NCBI GenBank assembly: GCA_021731025.1
Contig: JAKFYD010000009.1
Location: 1-44,570 of the forward strand
DNA from: Pseudobdellovibrionaceae bacterium
GTDB lineage: Bacteria > Bdellovibrionota > Bdellovibrionia > Bdellovibrionales > Bdellovibrionaceae
DNA: 44,570 bases
Direction of reading: 5' to 3'
Below are positions 33,165 through 41,711 of this stretch, in pieces (the stretch's first letter is position 1; the number at the start of each line of letters is the position of its first letter). Both the position numbers and the translations under genes were made by a program. The notes under the pieces are model-generated. The model worked only from the letters and a program-made list of their open reading frames with translations. It searched no databases and was not told where the DNA came from.

Positions 33165-34139
33165 ATGGCTTCTCATTTAGAAAATAATTTTGCGGAAATT
33201 GCAGAAAAAATTCTTGCGTCGATTTATAAAAATCTTGATCAGGGCTGGACTCCGGCTGAATTCACCCTCTTCTCACTTTTTTTATTGGCGGGACTCCGCA
33301 ATCCTAATCGTCCGCATTTGCAGATTGATGCAAGAGCCCAAAATCTTTCTCCGGCTGAGCTTCAGGCCAATGGGCTTGATCTGAAATTTTTATTTCAGCA
33401 TCTCTCTGAAAATTTACCGCAGCCGATTTTTGAATCTTGTTTCGCTTCTTCGTTCAAAGCTTTAAAAAATATTCCCCCAGAGCAAAAGCTCATTCAACTT
33501 TGTCCTTATTGGCGCTGGCGAAATGTGCCCGCTGTCGTTTGGAAAAGTTTGCAACAGTGGCATGAAGGGAAATTTGATCTTCAATTGCGATTTGATATTC
33601 CGACCCCACAACAAGTCCTTCAGTTACAAATTAAGGGTCAACGTTGTGTCAGCGTTTTCAATGAAGCTCAAGATTTAAAAAAAATCCACGATCACGAGCG
33701 CGATGCTTTTTTATTTACGGTTCACGACCTCGAGCATGCTTGGCAATTTTTTTCTCGCCCAAGTCTTTTTTCTTATCAGAAAGAATGGTGCCGTTTACTG
33801 CATCTAGCATTTGCCCTTGGTCCATGGAAAAGTTTTATCGAGCCCGCTGTCAGCGACTCTTTTAATTATCTTATTTCCGATATGAATTCTCACCCTTGGC
33901 ATGCCTACCTGACTCTTCGCCATCTGTGGCGACAAAATTGGAAATGCAAACACGGAATCACTTTGAAAGATCAACTCTCTGTCGATGAAGAAAAATTATG
34001 TAACCAAGCTTGGCAGCAATTGCTTCAGTTTTGGAATTTGTCCGAGCTTGAACAAATCGAAGCCTCCGAACAAATTCCCTTTTTTTTAAAACGAATCAGT
34101 CCGTCCCATGACGATCTTTTGGAAAATCGAATTATTTAA
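33165..34139 (+). CDS. Uncharacterised protein with an HDLEH motif
   Basis: The 324-residue protein has no signal peptide and no domain was recognised. It is rich in aromatic and His residues. The central stretch FTVHDLEHAWQFF (about residues 185-197) has HDxxH spacing as in metal-binding HD-like or COQ4-like proteins, and later segments contain conserved-looking NYLISDMNSHPWHAYLTLRH. This could be a helical metalloprotein or a lineage-specific protein. The ribosome site at ATG 33165 is weak. Its end overlaps the opposing ZrgA-like gene by 8 bases. Confidence 0.7.
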   Translation: MASHLENNFAEIAEKILASIYKNLDQGWTPAEFTLFSLFLLAGLRNPNRPHLQIDARAQNLSPAELQANGLDLKFLFQHLSENLPQPIFESCFASSFKALKNIPPEQKLIQLCPYWRWRNVPAVVWKSLQQWHEGKFDLQLRFDIPTPQQVLQLQIKGQRCVSVFNEAQDLKKIHDHERDAFLFTVHDLEHAWQFFSRPSLFSYQKEWCRLLHLAFALGPWKSFIEPAVSDSFNYLISDMNSHPWHAYLTLRHLWRQNWKCKHGITLKDQLSVDEEKLCNQAWQQLLQFWNLSELEQIEASEQIPFFLKRISPSHDDLLENRII

Positions 34140-34641
34140 GATAAACTTTTGCACCTGACTTACTGACGGGCAAACTTTTTTGAATGTTGCCGAACAAGAC
34201 TTCAAAGTTCACCAAGCGAAATCGGGGAAAAAACTTTTGGATATTAAAAGTGATTTCCGCGCCTGCAAGATCTTTTTGACATACAACTTCGAACTCGCCA
34301 TCAACTTCACTGTGTTTAGAGTCACCTTCAGCTCTTAAAATATCCAAAGCATTTTTACTCCAAACACAGGAGTACTCGGCTGGAATGACGACCATCAGAG
34401 CAATTGTATTTTCGAATTTTTGCAAAGCCGCGGCGGATTTTTTTATATCTTTTTTCTTTTTAGGTTCATACTCAAAGCCCACAACGCTGACTGCAGGAGC
34501 ATTGATCAGCAATTTCCCTGAATTTCCTTCAAGGGCCAATGACCAAGTCGATTCCCCATGAGTATGGGCCTTTACGCTTTTAGCGAATACTGGGGAGTGC
34601 AATCCCCCGATCAATATCATTAAAGCAATTCTTGTTAGCAT
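34132..34641 (-). CDS. DUF2796 (ZrgA-like) periplasmic zinc protein
   Basis: The start is ATG 34641, preceded by GAGGAG; the frame extends upstream to 34722, but that part is no signal peptide. The 169-residue product then has a signal (MLTRIALMILIGGLHSPVFA) and the DUF2796 pattern: AHTHGESTWSLALEG near the mature N-terminus, SVVGFEYEP, a helix with Lys, YSCVW, and FEVVCQKD. The family includes Vibrio ZrgA, which is zinc-regulated and supports zinc uptake. The usual long His-rich loop is short here. It is divergent from the znuCBA operon with 82 bases between, so it is likely to share its regulation and act as a periplasmic zinc chaperone or sensor. Confidence 0.85.
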   Translation of the reverse strand: MLTRIALMILIGGLHSPVFAKSVKAHTHGESTWSLALEGNSGKLLINAPAVSVVGFEYEPKKKKDIKKSAAALQKFENTIALMVVIPAEYSCVWSKNALDILRAEGDSKHSEVDGEFEVVCQKDLAGAEITFNIQKFFPRFRLVNFEVLFGNIQKSLPVSKSGAKVYLK

Positions 34642-34723
34642 TTTGACCGTCTCCTCAAATCCAATTTTTTCATTCTGAATCAAATGATTTGCCTTTAAAA
34701 GTCTTTTCCAATACCTAGACAAT

Positions 34724-35359
34724 ATGAATCATTCGGATAGCCCAGTTCTTCGGGTTAAACATCTGCATTTATCCTACGGTCATCGCCAACTTGTTAAAGA
34801 TCTTTCTTTTGATCTGCTGCAAGGACAATGGCTAGCGATCACCGGGACCAATGGAAGTGGCAAAAGCACTTTATTGCGAGCCATTGTCGGCTTGCATCCC
34901 TACGCCGGGGAAATTCAGTTCCCTACACTTCCCGTCATTGGTTACCTGCCTCAGCAGTCTTTGCTGGATTTTCAGTTCCCTTTACGAGTCAGTGAATTCG
35001 TTGCTTTGGGTTTATGGCATTCGAAAACACCAGAAAAAAATAAGAGTGTCGAGGAAGCTCTTCGAAAAGCGAACGCACTCAACTTAAAAGATTGGCCTCT
35101 CCAAGAATTATCTCGGGGTCAATTTCAAAGAATTGCATTGGCCCGCGCTTTAGTTCATCAACCGCAACTCCTCATTCTTGATGAACCCGTGACAGGCCTT
35201 GATGAATCCACGATCAGCGACTTGTTTCAACTGATCAACCAATTCCGTCAGCAAGGCGGCTCTGGCCTGATCGTTTTGCACGATGAAGCTCGACGCATGC
35301 AATTGGAAATCGAGAAGTTAGATCTCAACCAAGCGACAGCAACAAAGGCTTTAGCTTGA
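34724..35359 (+). CDS. znuC: Zinc ABC transporter ATP-binding protein
   Basis: The 211-residue ATPase has Walker A GTNGSGKST (about 38-46), a Q-loop LPQQSLLDF, the signature LSRGQ (about 128), Walker B LLILDEPVTGLD and an H-loop LHDE. It is the metal-type (ZnuC/MntB) subclass by its small size and by operon partners. The start ATG at 34724 has no clear Shine-Dalgarno sequence. The following permease gene starts at a TTG overlapping its TGA. Confidence 0.9.
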   Translation: MNHSDSPVLRVKHLHLSYGHRQLVKDLSFDLLQGQWLAITGTNGSGKSTLLRAIVGLHPYAGEIQFPTLPVIGYLPQQSLLDFQFPLRVSEFVALGLWHSKTPEKNKSVEEALRKANALNLKDWPLQELSRGQFQRIALARALVHQPQLLILDEPVTGLDESTISDLFQLINQFRQQGGSGLIVLHDEARRMQLEIEKLDLNQATATKALA

Positions 35360-36186
35360 CCCAGATTTTGCTTGATCCTTTTTTTGAGTTTGATTTTTTA
35401 CGCCAAGCTTTGTTGGCCTGCATCCTCCTCAGTTTCGCGGCTGTGCCCTTGGGACTTTTTGTTTCTTATCGCCGCCTAAGCCTTACCGGAGATTCTTTAA
35501 GCCACGCTATCCTTCCAGGTATTGCATTGGGCTTTTGGTTTTACGGTCTCTCTATTCCCGCAATGACCATCGGCGGTTTTATTGCCGGTTTTATTATCGT
35601 CTTGATTTCTACTTGGACCAGCAAAGTGACTTTACTTAAAGAAGATTCCACCTTGGCTGTCACTTACTTATTGTCTTTGGCTCTTGGAGTTTTTCTGGTC
35701 AGCCTCAAAGGCAGTCCCTTGGATCTTTTTCATTTCCTTTTCGGCAATATCCTCTCGATCGATTCTGAAAATTTACTCTATCTGGGTTTTGCAACTCTCT
35801 TTATTTTAATTATTTTATTTATTATCTACGAGCCTTTAAAAGTTTTAACGGTGGATTTCGAATTTGCCCGCTTTTTAAAAGTTCGAACGACTCTAGTTCA
35901 TGTTTTGTTTATGACTCTCGTTGTATTGAATCTCGTCATTTCATTTCGACTCCTTGGTACTCTTTTGAGTGTGGGCGAATTAATCATTCCAGCGATTACG
36001 GCCCGATTGTTTTTTCGTAAATTCACGTCCCAAGTGATCGGCGGGGTCATCATCAGCGGTTTATCTTGCCTGATTGGTCTTTTGCTATCCTTCCATCTTA
36101 ATTGGCCTTCGGGACCGACTTTGATTTTATGCATGGGAATGTTTTTTATCCTGGGACTTTTTCGACGCTGGGTTCGAGAAGGATAA
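35356..36186 (+). CDS. znuB: Zinc ABC transporter permease
   Basis: The 276-residue permease has about eight membrane segments and the ABC-3 family motif SYRRLSLTGDSLSHAILPGIALGF near residues 39-62 (split here only by reading). The start TTG overlaps the znuC TGA by four bases (TTGA), so translation is coupled. It is the inner-membrane channel for zinc or manganese; the zinc call rests on the neighbouring binding protein and the ZrgA-like gene. Confidence 0.9.
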   Translation: MTQILLDPFFEFDFLRQALLACILLSFAAVPLGLFVSYRRLSLTGDSLSHAILPGIALGFWFYGLSIPAMTIGGFIAGFIIVLISTWTSKVTLLKEDSTLAVTYLLSLALGVFLVSLKGSPLDLFHFLFGNILSIDSENLLYLGFATLFILIILFIIYEPLKVLTVDFEFARFLKVRTTLVHVLFMTLVVLNLVISFRLLGTLLSVGELIIPAITARLFFRKFTSQVIGGVIISGLSCLIGLLLSFHLNWPSGPTLILCMGMFFILGLFRRWVREG

Positions 36187-36194
36187 TTTCACGA

Positions 36195-37049
36195 ATGAAA
36201 AATATTTTAATCATTTTAGTTCTCTTTTTGTTTAGCACTTTATCTAAGGGCCAATCCCCTGCAAGCGCTTCTCGCCCCCTAGTTCTCGTGAGCTTCGGCG
36301 TTTTACAAAGTATCGCGAAAGAGATTGGCGAAGATCACTTTTCCTTTCTGAACATCAGTGAAAAGAGCGATGGACATGAATTTGAACCCCAGCCGGAACT
36401 CATAAAAAATTTTAAGAAAGCTCAAGGTTTAATTTTAAATGGTCTTGATTATGAACCTTGGTTCCCACAAGTTAAAAAACATTATTCTGGCCCCGTATTG
36501 ATTGCGAGTGAGGGAGTTTCCCGTCTGAAGCAACCCGATCCCCACGCTTGGCTTGACCCCATGAATGGCATTATCTACGCCGAAAATATTAAAAATTTCC
36601 TGATCAAGTTGCAGCCCGAAGCTAAATCTCAGCTCGAAGCACGATTCGAAAATCTGCGAAAAAAATTAGTGGCTATTTCAATTGAGGCCAAAACAAAATT
36701 CCGCAGCATCAAAAATAGAAAAGTGGTCACCAGTCATTCCAGTTTTAATTATCTCGCAAAGGCCTTGGATCTGACATTTTATTCTCCCCAAGGATCTAAT
36801 GCCGAACAGGAACCTTCAGCGCGGGATCTCAAAAAAATTATTGAGACCGTACGCCAAGAAAAAATAAATGCACTGTTTTTAGAACATGGTATTGCTTCAG
36901 GAACTCTGAAAACGATTGCTCGCGAAACCAAGCAAGATATCTCTGGAACTCTTTACAGTGATAAATTAACAGATGCGACTGGTCCTGCAGCTGATTATCT
37001 TTCTCTGGTAAAGGCCAATTTAGAAAAGCTTTACGAAGCCTTAAAATAG
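36195..37049 (+). CDS. znuA: Zinc ABC transporter substrate-binding protein
   Basis: The ATG at 36195, 8 bases after znuB, gives a 284-residue protein with a signal peptide (MKNILIILVLFLFSTLSKG); the frame extends upstream inside znuB but is spurious. The expected metal ligands are seen: His in KSDGHEFEP (about 58), His in DPHAWLDP (about 115), His in VVTSHSSFNYLAKAL (about 180) and Asp in LYSDKLTDATGPAADYL (about 257). There is no long His-rich loop between helices as in E. coli ZnuA. The neighbourhood favours zinc over manganese. Confidence 0.9.
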   Translation: MKNILIILVLFLFSTLSKGQSPASASRPLVLVSFGVLQSIAKEIGEDHFSFLNISEKSDGHEFEPQPELIKNFKKAQGLILNGLDYEPWFPQVKKHYSGPVLIASEGVSRLKQPDPHAWLDPMNGIIYAENIKNFLIKLQPEAKSQLEARFENLRKKLVAISIEAKTKFRSIKNRKVVTSHSSFNYLAKALDLTFYSPQGSNAEQEPSARDLKKIIETVRQEKINALFLEHGIASGTLKTIARETKQDISGTLYSDKLTDATGPAADYLSLVKANLEKLYEALK

Positions 37050-37073
37050 TTCAGACAAATTTTTCATCAAGTC

Positions 37074-37370
37074 TTAAGGGCAAAAGTAGGCCTGGCCACG
37101 CACAGCGGTACCATAAACCGAAGCCGATTCGATTTTTACAAAGTTAGCGCCTTTGGCGGCCGCTTCCTTTTTCATATCATTAACGGCTAAGTCTAAATTA
37201 GGTTTTGTACCGATCAGTTTTCCTGCGACAGGTCCCAGATCTTGGCATGAATCAGCAACGGTCTCGCGCGAGACTTTGACATCTTTTGCTTCCATGATCA
37301 CAGGATGAGAGGAACAACCTGCTATCATCACACCGACCACCAAAATAATTCCCGTTAATTCTTTTTTCAT
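37074..37370 (-). CDS. DUF4156-like small lipoprotein
   Basis: The 98-residue product begins MKKELTGIILVVGVMIAGC, with IAGC as the lipobox (Cys19). The remainder (VKVSRETVADSCQDLGPVAG... with a C-terminal FCP) matches the DUF4156 pattern of small lipoproteins with two Cys that may form a disulfide. GGAGG precedes ATG 37370. It is convergent with znuA and divergent from the phosphonate-binding-like gene. Function unknown. Confidence 0.8.
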   Translation of the reverse strand: MKKELTGIILVVGVMIAGCSSHPVIMEAKDVKVSRETVADSCQDLGPVAGKLIGTKPNLDLAVNDMKKEAAAKGANFVKIESASVYGTAVRGQAYFCP

Positions 37371-37471
37371 TTTTCCTCCAGAAAAAAGTCTAAGTGGACA
37401 TCCCCGAACCAGCTAGTAATAACGCTACGGGTTTCAATTTGTTTGACACCCTCATCGAACAGACCGATATC

Positions 37472-38380
37472 TTGGCTGTGACCACAACTCTAAAAATAGT
37501 CCTTCTTTTCTTTAGCCTGACCTTCATCCTCTCATGCACCTCCAAATCTCCCTTGGGAACTGCCGATAATCCTATTGAATTCTTCCTGGTCCCTGGTCAA
37601 GATGCTCAAGTTCTGGAAACGAATGGCAAGACCATTGAAAAGTGGTTAGCACAGGAAACGGGTTTACACTTTAAAATTCGCATTCCTTTGAATTACATCA
37701 CTGTCGTCGAATCCTTTGGCTCGAAAAAAGCGGATATGGCTTTGATCAACACCTTTGGAGCCATACTTGCCAAAGAAAAATATCAAGCCAGCATTCGCCT
37801 GCGAGGAATCCATTTCGGTCGTGATTTTTATAACGGCCAAATCATCGTAAAAAAAGGAAAAATTAAAAGTCTGAAAGAACTCAATGGCAAAAAATTCGCC
37901 TTTGTCGATCCCGCATCAGCCTCGGGTTATTTAATGGCCGCAGACCTCTTTCAAAAGAAAAATATTCGTCCCAAAGAAATTGTCTTTGCGGGAGCTCACG
38001 ACACAGCCGTGATGATGGTCTATCAGGGCAAAGTCGACGGAGCTGCCACCTTCTATTCCCCGGAATCCAAAGGAGCCCCACAAGACGCGCGGAAACTCGT
38101 AAAAACCCAACTGCCAGATGTTTTCGAAAAAATTGCGATCCTAAGTTTAACCGAAGCCATCCCCAATGATCCCGTGATCTTCAGCAAAGAATTCCCCGTC
38201 GAATTGCGGGAAAAAATCGCGACCTCATTGAAAAAATGGATCAAGACCCCCGATGGCCAAGAAGTCATGATGACTTTGTACAATATGAATGACATCCGCG
38301 ACAGCTCAAACGAAGAGTACGAGGAAATCACCAAAGTGCTTTTAAGATTGGGGAAGTCAGCTGCGGATTTTATTAAATGA
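37472..38380 (+). CDS. PhnD-like phosphate/phosphonate-binding lipoprotein
   Basis: A frame beginning at a GTG (37394) exists, but a lipoprotein signal appears only from the TTG at 37472 or GTG at 37478: MTTTLKIVLLFFSLTFILSC from the latter, with the Cys at residue 20. The start is therefore uncertain and no Shine-Dalgarno sequence decides it. The roughly 300-residue rest resembles PhnD/PtxB periplasmic binding proteins: WLAQETGLHF, FGSKKADMALINTFGA, GKKFAFVDPASASGYL and DGAATFY. No permease or ATPase is nearby, so it may be an orphan binding protein serving a distant transporter or a sensor. Confidence 0.8.
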   Translation: MAVTTTLKIVLLFFSLTFILSCTSKSPLGTADNPIEFFLVPGQDAQVLETNGKTIEKWLAQETGLHFKIRIPLNYITVVESFGSKKADMALINTFGAILAKEKYQASIRLRGIHFGRDFYNGQIIVKKGKIKSLKELNGKKFAFVDPASASGYLMAADLFQKKNIRPKEIVFAGAHDTAVMMVYQGKVDGAATFYSPESKGAPQDARKLVKTQLPDVFEKIAILSLTEAIPNDPVIFSKEFPVELREKIATSLKKWIKTPDGQEVMMTLYNMNDIRDSSNEEYEEITKVLLRLGKSAADFIK

Positions 38381-38462
38381 TTTCAGCCTTTGTTGAGGTA
38401 AGTTTTCACTGACTCAAAAAACTGAATCATCAAAAATTCGCGGCGCCGAGAAAATCCTTTGC

Positions 38463-38941
38463 CTACCCCAAAAATAATTCCCACTCACTGGAGGATAAAC
38501 CTTTTAACCGAAGCTTCGAGTAAGGAATTCTTCCCAAGGCTTCATATTCATTAAGCTGAATGTAATCTCTCACCACCTTATACGCTCTCCAACACTTCAC
38601 GACTCTAGTAAATGGCCTGTACTTCCAAAGCCTTGGGGACTTACCGGGGGTATCGGTCACCAAGGTTTTCTGCGGAGCCAAGAGTCCCTGCTTTTCCAAT
38701 TGCTGAGAGATTTGCCCTGTAAATACCCGAAAGAAATTTTGGTATTGAACTCTTCGCGAAGAGCGAATGAGTAAGTGAATATGATCATTTTGAATCGAGT
38801 ACTGCTCAATTTTAATAAAGAATTTTTTCGAATAGCGGTCCTTGCTCCCCGCCCTTTACGGAAATTCCTAAGACCTCCGCCATAAGAGTAACGAAACTTC
38901 CACGGTATTTTTTCAAACCCAAATCTTTGTTGTTTTATCAT
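38463..38941 (-). pseudogene. Frameshifted REP-associated-type (Y1) transposase
   Basis: On the minus strand two frames together read as one degraded transposase. From 38941 the first frame gives WKFRYSYGGGLRNFRKGRGA, the typical N-terminus of Y1-type transposases in Bdellovibrio-like genomes. About 40 residues that usually follow are missing, and the frame changes near the run of A's at about 38825 to one giving QNDHIHLLIRSSRR (the HxH metal site), a helix with FFRVFTGQI, FTRVVKCWRAYKVVRDYIQL (the Tyr that attacks DNA lies in this region in relatives) and RLKGLSSSEWELF, ending in TAG at 38463. A frameshift and deletion make it inactive. It is flanked and crossed by a perfect inverted repeat. 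Confidence 0.75.
38646..38660 (+). repeat. 15-bp inverted repeat, copy inside the transposase remnant
   Basis: GGGGGTATCGGTCAC at 38646-38660 is the exact reverse complement of 38942-38956. It lies within the second frame of the pseudogene (the VTDTPG codons). Confidence 0.75.
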
Positions 38942-38956
38942 GTGACCGATACCCCC
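38942..38956 (-). repeat. 15-bp inverted repeat, copy before the transposase remnant
   Basis: GTGACCGATACCCCC at 38942-38956 abuts the ATG of the pseudogene (38941) and is the exact inverse of 38646-38660. It may be a REP-like site recognised by this transposase type, or a rearrangement scar. The following stretch to 39115 holds no gene. Confidence 0.75.
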
Positions 38957-39115
38957 TGCTCTCCATTGAAGGAAAGCAAGTAGCGGGGAGTTGTGGTCAG
39001 CAAGTAAAATTAGAGTCCAGTTCCACGCTCAACCGGCGAGCGAATATGAAATGGTAAAACTTGTAAGGTTATTTTTACGGTAGCCCTATTTTTATCTCTT
39101 AGATTTTAAGTTAGA

Positions 39116-40747
39116 TTAACCCTGGCTCTTCCGTCGAACATACTCAGGATAAGTTTCATCAAAAGTTTGTATCTTATTGTGATGAACCTCAAACACTCGG
39201 GTCGTCACTTCCTTCAAGAAATGGCGATCATGGCTTACGATCATAACAGTGCCAGGGAATCGCTTGAGAGCTTCCAACAGAACCTGTCGTGAACCAATGT
39301 CCAAATGATTTGTCGGCTCATCCAAAATTAAAAAATTAACTGGAGCTCCCAAAATCGTCGCTAAAACAACGCGGCTCTTTTCACCACCAGAGAGAATTTT
39401 AATTTTCTTTAAAACATCATCACCGCTAAATTTGAAAGCTCCCAACAAACTGCGAAGAAAACCCAATCCTGCCTGAGGGAAATGACTTTGCATCTCTTCC
39501 AAGATGGTTGCTTCAGGATCTAAGACATCCATCGAGTTCTGACTGAAATAGCCAACCTGAATCGAAGCCCCCAAGTTAGCTTTTCCTTCAGAAGGCTCAG
39601 CATGCCGAGCGATAATTTTCAGCAATGTCGATTTTCCCGCACCGTTAACTCCGATGACAGCCACTCGATCAAGACGTTTTACTAAAGCATTTACATTTTC
39701 GAACACTAGTTTTTCGCCGCCATTCTCACGAGGCCACGCTTTTTTTAAGTTTTCCAACTTAACGACTTCGTCGCCTCCCCGAGGAGGAACTGGCCATTCC
39801 ATTTGAATCAATGATTCTTCAACAGGAATTTCGATGCGTTCAATTTTTTCTAACTTTTTAACTCGCGATTGAACTTGGGCCGCATGGGAAGCACGGGCCG
39901 CGAAACGGGAAATAAATTCTTCTTCTTTCGCAAGCATTTCGTCTTGTCGGCGAGCCGCTGCGACCAGTTGGTCTTTGCGAATCTCTTTTTCTCTCTCGTA
40001 AAAATCGTAGTTTCCAGAATAGGTTGTGATTGTTTGATGCGCGACTTCGACGATTTTAGTCACCAAACGATTCATAAATTCACGGTCATGGCTTGTCATC
40101 AAAACAGCACCTGAGTATTGTCGCAGCCACTCTTCCAACCAAATGATAGATTCCATATCCAAGTGATTCGTTGGCTCATCCATCAAAAGTAAATCGGGCT
40201 TGATCAAAAGAATTTTTGCCAAGGCGATTCGCATCTTCCAACCACCGCTAAAACTTTCGGTAGGTCGGTTGTAATCATCAGGACCTATCCCCAGGCCCGT
40301 CAAAATTTCTGCAGCTTTTGATTCAACCGAGTAGCCACCGATATCATCGAAGAGACTTTGCAATTCGCCGTAGCGGTCTAACCATTGAGCCATGGTTTCA
40401 TCACTCACCGTTTCAGTTGCTGATTTTTCTAAATTTTGTTCAATCTCGCGAAGCTCAGTTTGAATTTTTTCGATGTCACCGACAGCAGACTTTACTTCTT
40501 CCAGAGCCGTTCGCCCTTTCATCTCTTCAATGTTTTGAGAGAAATAACCTACGCGAACTTTTTCAGGTTTTGAGAGTGAACCCGAATCATAACCTTCTTC
40601 GCCAACGATGACTCGGAAAACTGTGGTCTTGCCGGCGCCATTAGGACCAACTAAACCGACTTTTTCACTGGCGTTAATTTGAAACGAAGCCTTCTTGTAA
40701 AGAATTCTTGGACCGTACTGTTTCGTGATGTTTGAAAAGTGAAGCAT
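39116..40747 (-). CDS. ABC-F family ATPase
   Basis: The ATG at 40747 gives a 543-residue soluble protein with two ABC ATPase domains and no membrane part, as in the ribosome-acting ABC-F group. Domain one has Walker A GPNGAGKTT, the signature FSGGW and Walker B LLLMDEPTNHLD; domain two has GVNGAGKST, LSGGEKSR and LILDEPTNHLD. A linker of about 80 residues rich in Arg and Glu (AAHPR-like helical region) joins them. It may rescue or protect stalled ribosomes; the specific member is not settled. It starts 2 bases after the upstream gene's stop and is probably coupled to it. Confidence 0.92.
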   Translation of the reverse strand: MLHFSNITKQYGPRILYKKASFQINASEKVGLVGPNGAGKTTVFRVIVGEEGYDSGSLSKPEKVRVGYFSQNIEEMKGRTALEEVKSAVGDIEKIQTELREIEQNLEKSATETVSDETMAQWLDRYGELQSLFDDIGGYSVESKAAEILTGLGIGPDDYNRPTESFSGGWKMRIALAKILLIKPDLLLMDEPTNHLDMESIIWLEEWLRQYSGAVLMTSHDREFMNRLVTKIVEVAHQTITTYSGNYDFYEREKEIRKDQLVAAARRQDEMLAKEEEFISRFAARASHAAQVQSRVKKLEKIERIEIPVEESLIQMEWPVPPRGGDEVVKLENLKKAWPRENGGEKLVFENVNALVKRLDRVAVIGVNGAGKSTLLKIIARHAEPSEGKANLGASIQVGYFSQNSMDVLDPEATILEEMQSHFPQAGLGFLRSLLGAFKFSGDDVLKKIKILSGGEKSRVVLATILGAPVNFLILDEPTNHLDIGSRQVLLEALKRFPGTVMIVSHDRHFLKEVTTRVFEVHHNKIQTFDETYPEYVRRKSQG

Positions 40748-40749
40748 AC

Positions 40750-41433
40750 TTATTGATTCTTTTTTTTCCAAAAACCAAAGTAGCCGAAAGATCGACCGAG
40801 CCACTTTTGAGTTCGCTCATTCCAATTCGGATCCCCTGTCATCCAATCTCCATCTAAAGAAACCTGACACAATAAAAAGTCTTCTGATTTAAATTGCCTT
40901 TTCCGACATCGATAAGAGTACCAGGCATCAGTTTTCCAGTCCAGAGAAGGCGTCATTCCAAACTGTTGAAAACGAATTGTTTCACTTTCAAAATACAGGC
41001 AGTGAGGTCCCTGGTTTAAACCGATGTAAAGGATATTTCGCACTTCAATGGAATAACCCCCAGGGCAAGTGCTTTGAATATTCGGGCTAATAGAAAGAAC
41101 GTTGTACTCGGACCCATCAAACTTGTTGCGAAATCCATTTTCGTTCAATTTTTCTTCAACGGTTGAAACCCACCACAAGTCCCCTTTTGCCAAAGGATCG
41201 ATGGTGTAGAGAATAAATTTCCAATCCCCCACCAAAGAAGTATCTTGAGTGTAATCCCATTGCGAGTACTGCCTTTGCACTTTGGCGAAATCCATTTCAG
41301 AAAAAAGTTGTCGTGCCGCTGATGCTTGAGATTTTGTAAAAATTTCTGATTCAAGTGAAGGAGGTAAGGCCAATGAAACAACAGGAATAAATCCGAAAAT
41401 TAGGGGCAAAACTATTTTTTGAAGCATGCTCAT
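40750..41433 (-). CDS. Secreted protein of unknown function
   Basis: The ATG at 41433 (or 41427) gives a protein of about 227 residues with a signal peptide (hydrophobic IVLPLIFGFIPVVSLA). A longer GTG start at 41472 is less likely. The mature chain is rich in Trp and has three Cys pairs at best (STCPGGYS, GPHCLYF, YRCRKR, LLCQVS). Features such as GDWKFILYTIDP and WYSYRC suggest a beta-rich fold, but no family is recognised. It is upstream of the ABC-F gene with a 2-base gap. Confidence 0.72.
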   Translation of the reverse strand: MSMLQKIVLPLIFGFIPVVSLALPPSLESEIFTKSQASAARQLFSEMDFAKVQRQYSQWDYTQDTSLVGDWKFILYTIDPLAKGDLWWVSTVEEKLNENGFRNKFDGSEYNVLSISPNIQSTCPGGYSIEVRNILYIGLNQGPHCLYFESETIRFQQFGMTPSLDWKTDAWYSYRCRKRQFKSEDFLLCQVSLDGDWMTGDPNWNERTQKWLGRSFGYFGFWKKKNQ

Positions 41434-41711
41434 TGCTAACAGTTTGCTTAAGGGGAAGCAACTCTTTTCCACGACCTTGATCGGGCTCCACTAGGCCTAT
41501 TTTACCCGAAATATCAAATGCTTACGAGATCTGGCTAGCCGGAGAAAACCTCGATAAAGACTCACTTTAAAGAAAAACAAATAAAAAAGAAAAATCGCTT
41601 CAAAATACAACGACTCGGAACTCAGATCTAAGTCTATTTTTATTAAATCGAAGAGAGCAGCTATCTCAATTTGAATCTACAGAATCCATGTAAAAATACC
41701 GATAGGCACCC

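Noticed and set aside
34642-34723. Zur or Fur box between the ZrgA-like gene and znuC
   Set aside because: Only a 5-bp dyad (AATCA-AA-TGATT) is visible, too short to assign.
38657-38941. Two adjacent minus-strand frames as separate small genes
   Set aside because: Read together they match successive parts of one transposase, so they are one pseudogene.
41434-41711. FliA-type promoter (CCGATA near 41700) before the beta-helix lipoprotein
   Set aside because: The -10-like part overlaps the translation start and no matching -35 is seen at the right distance.
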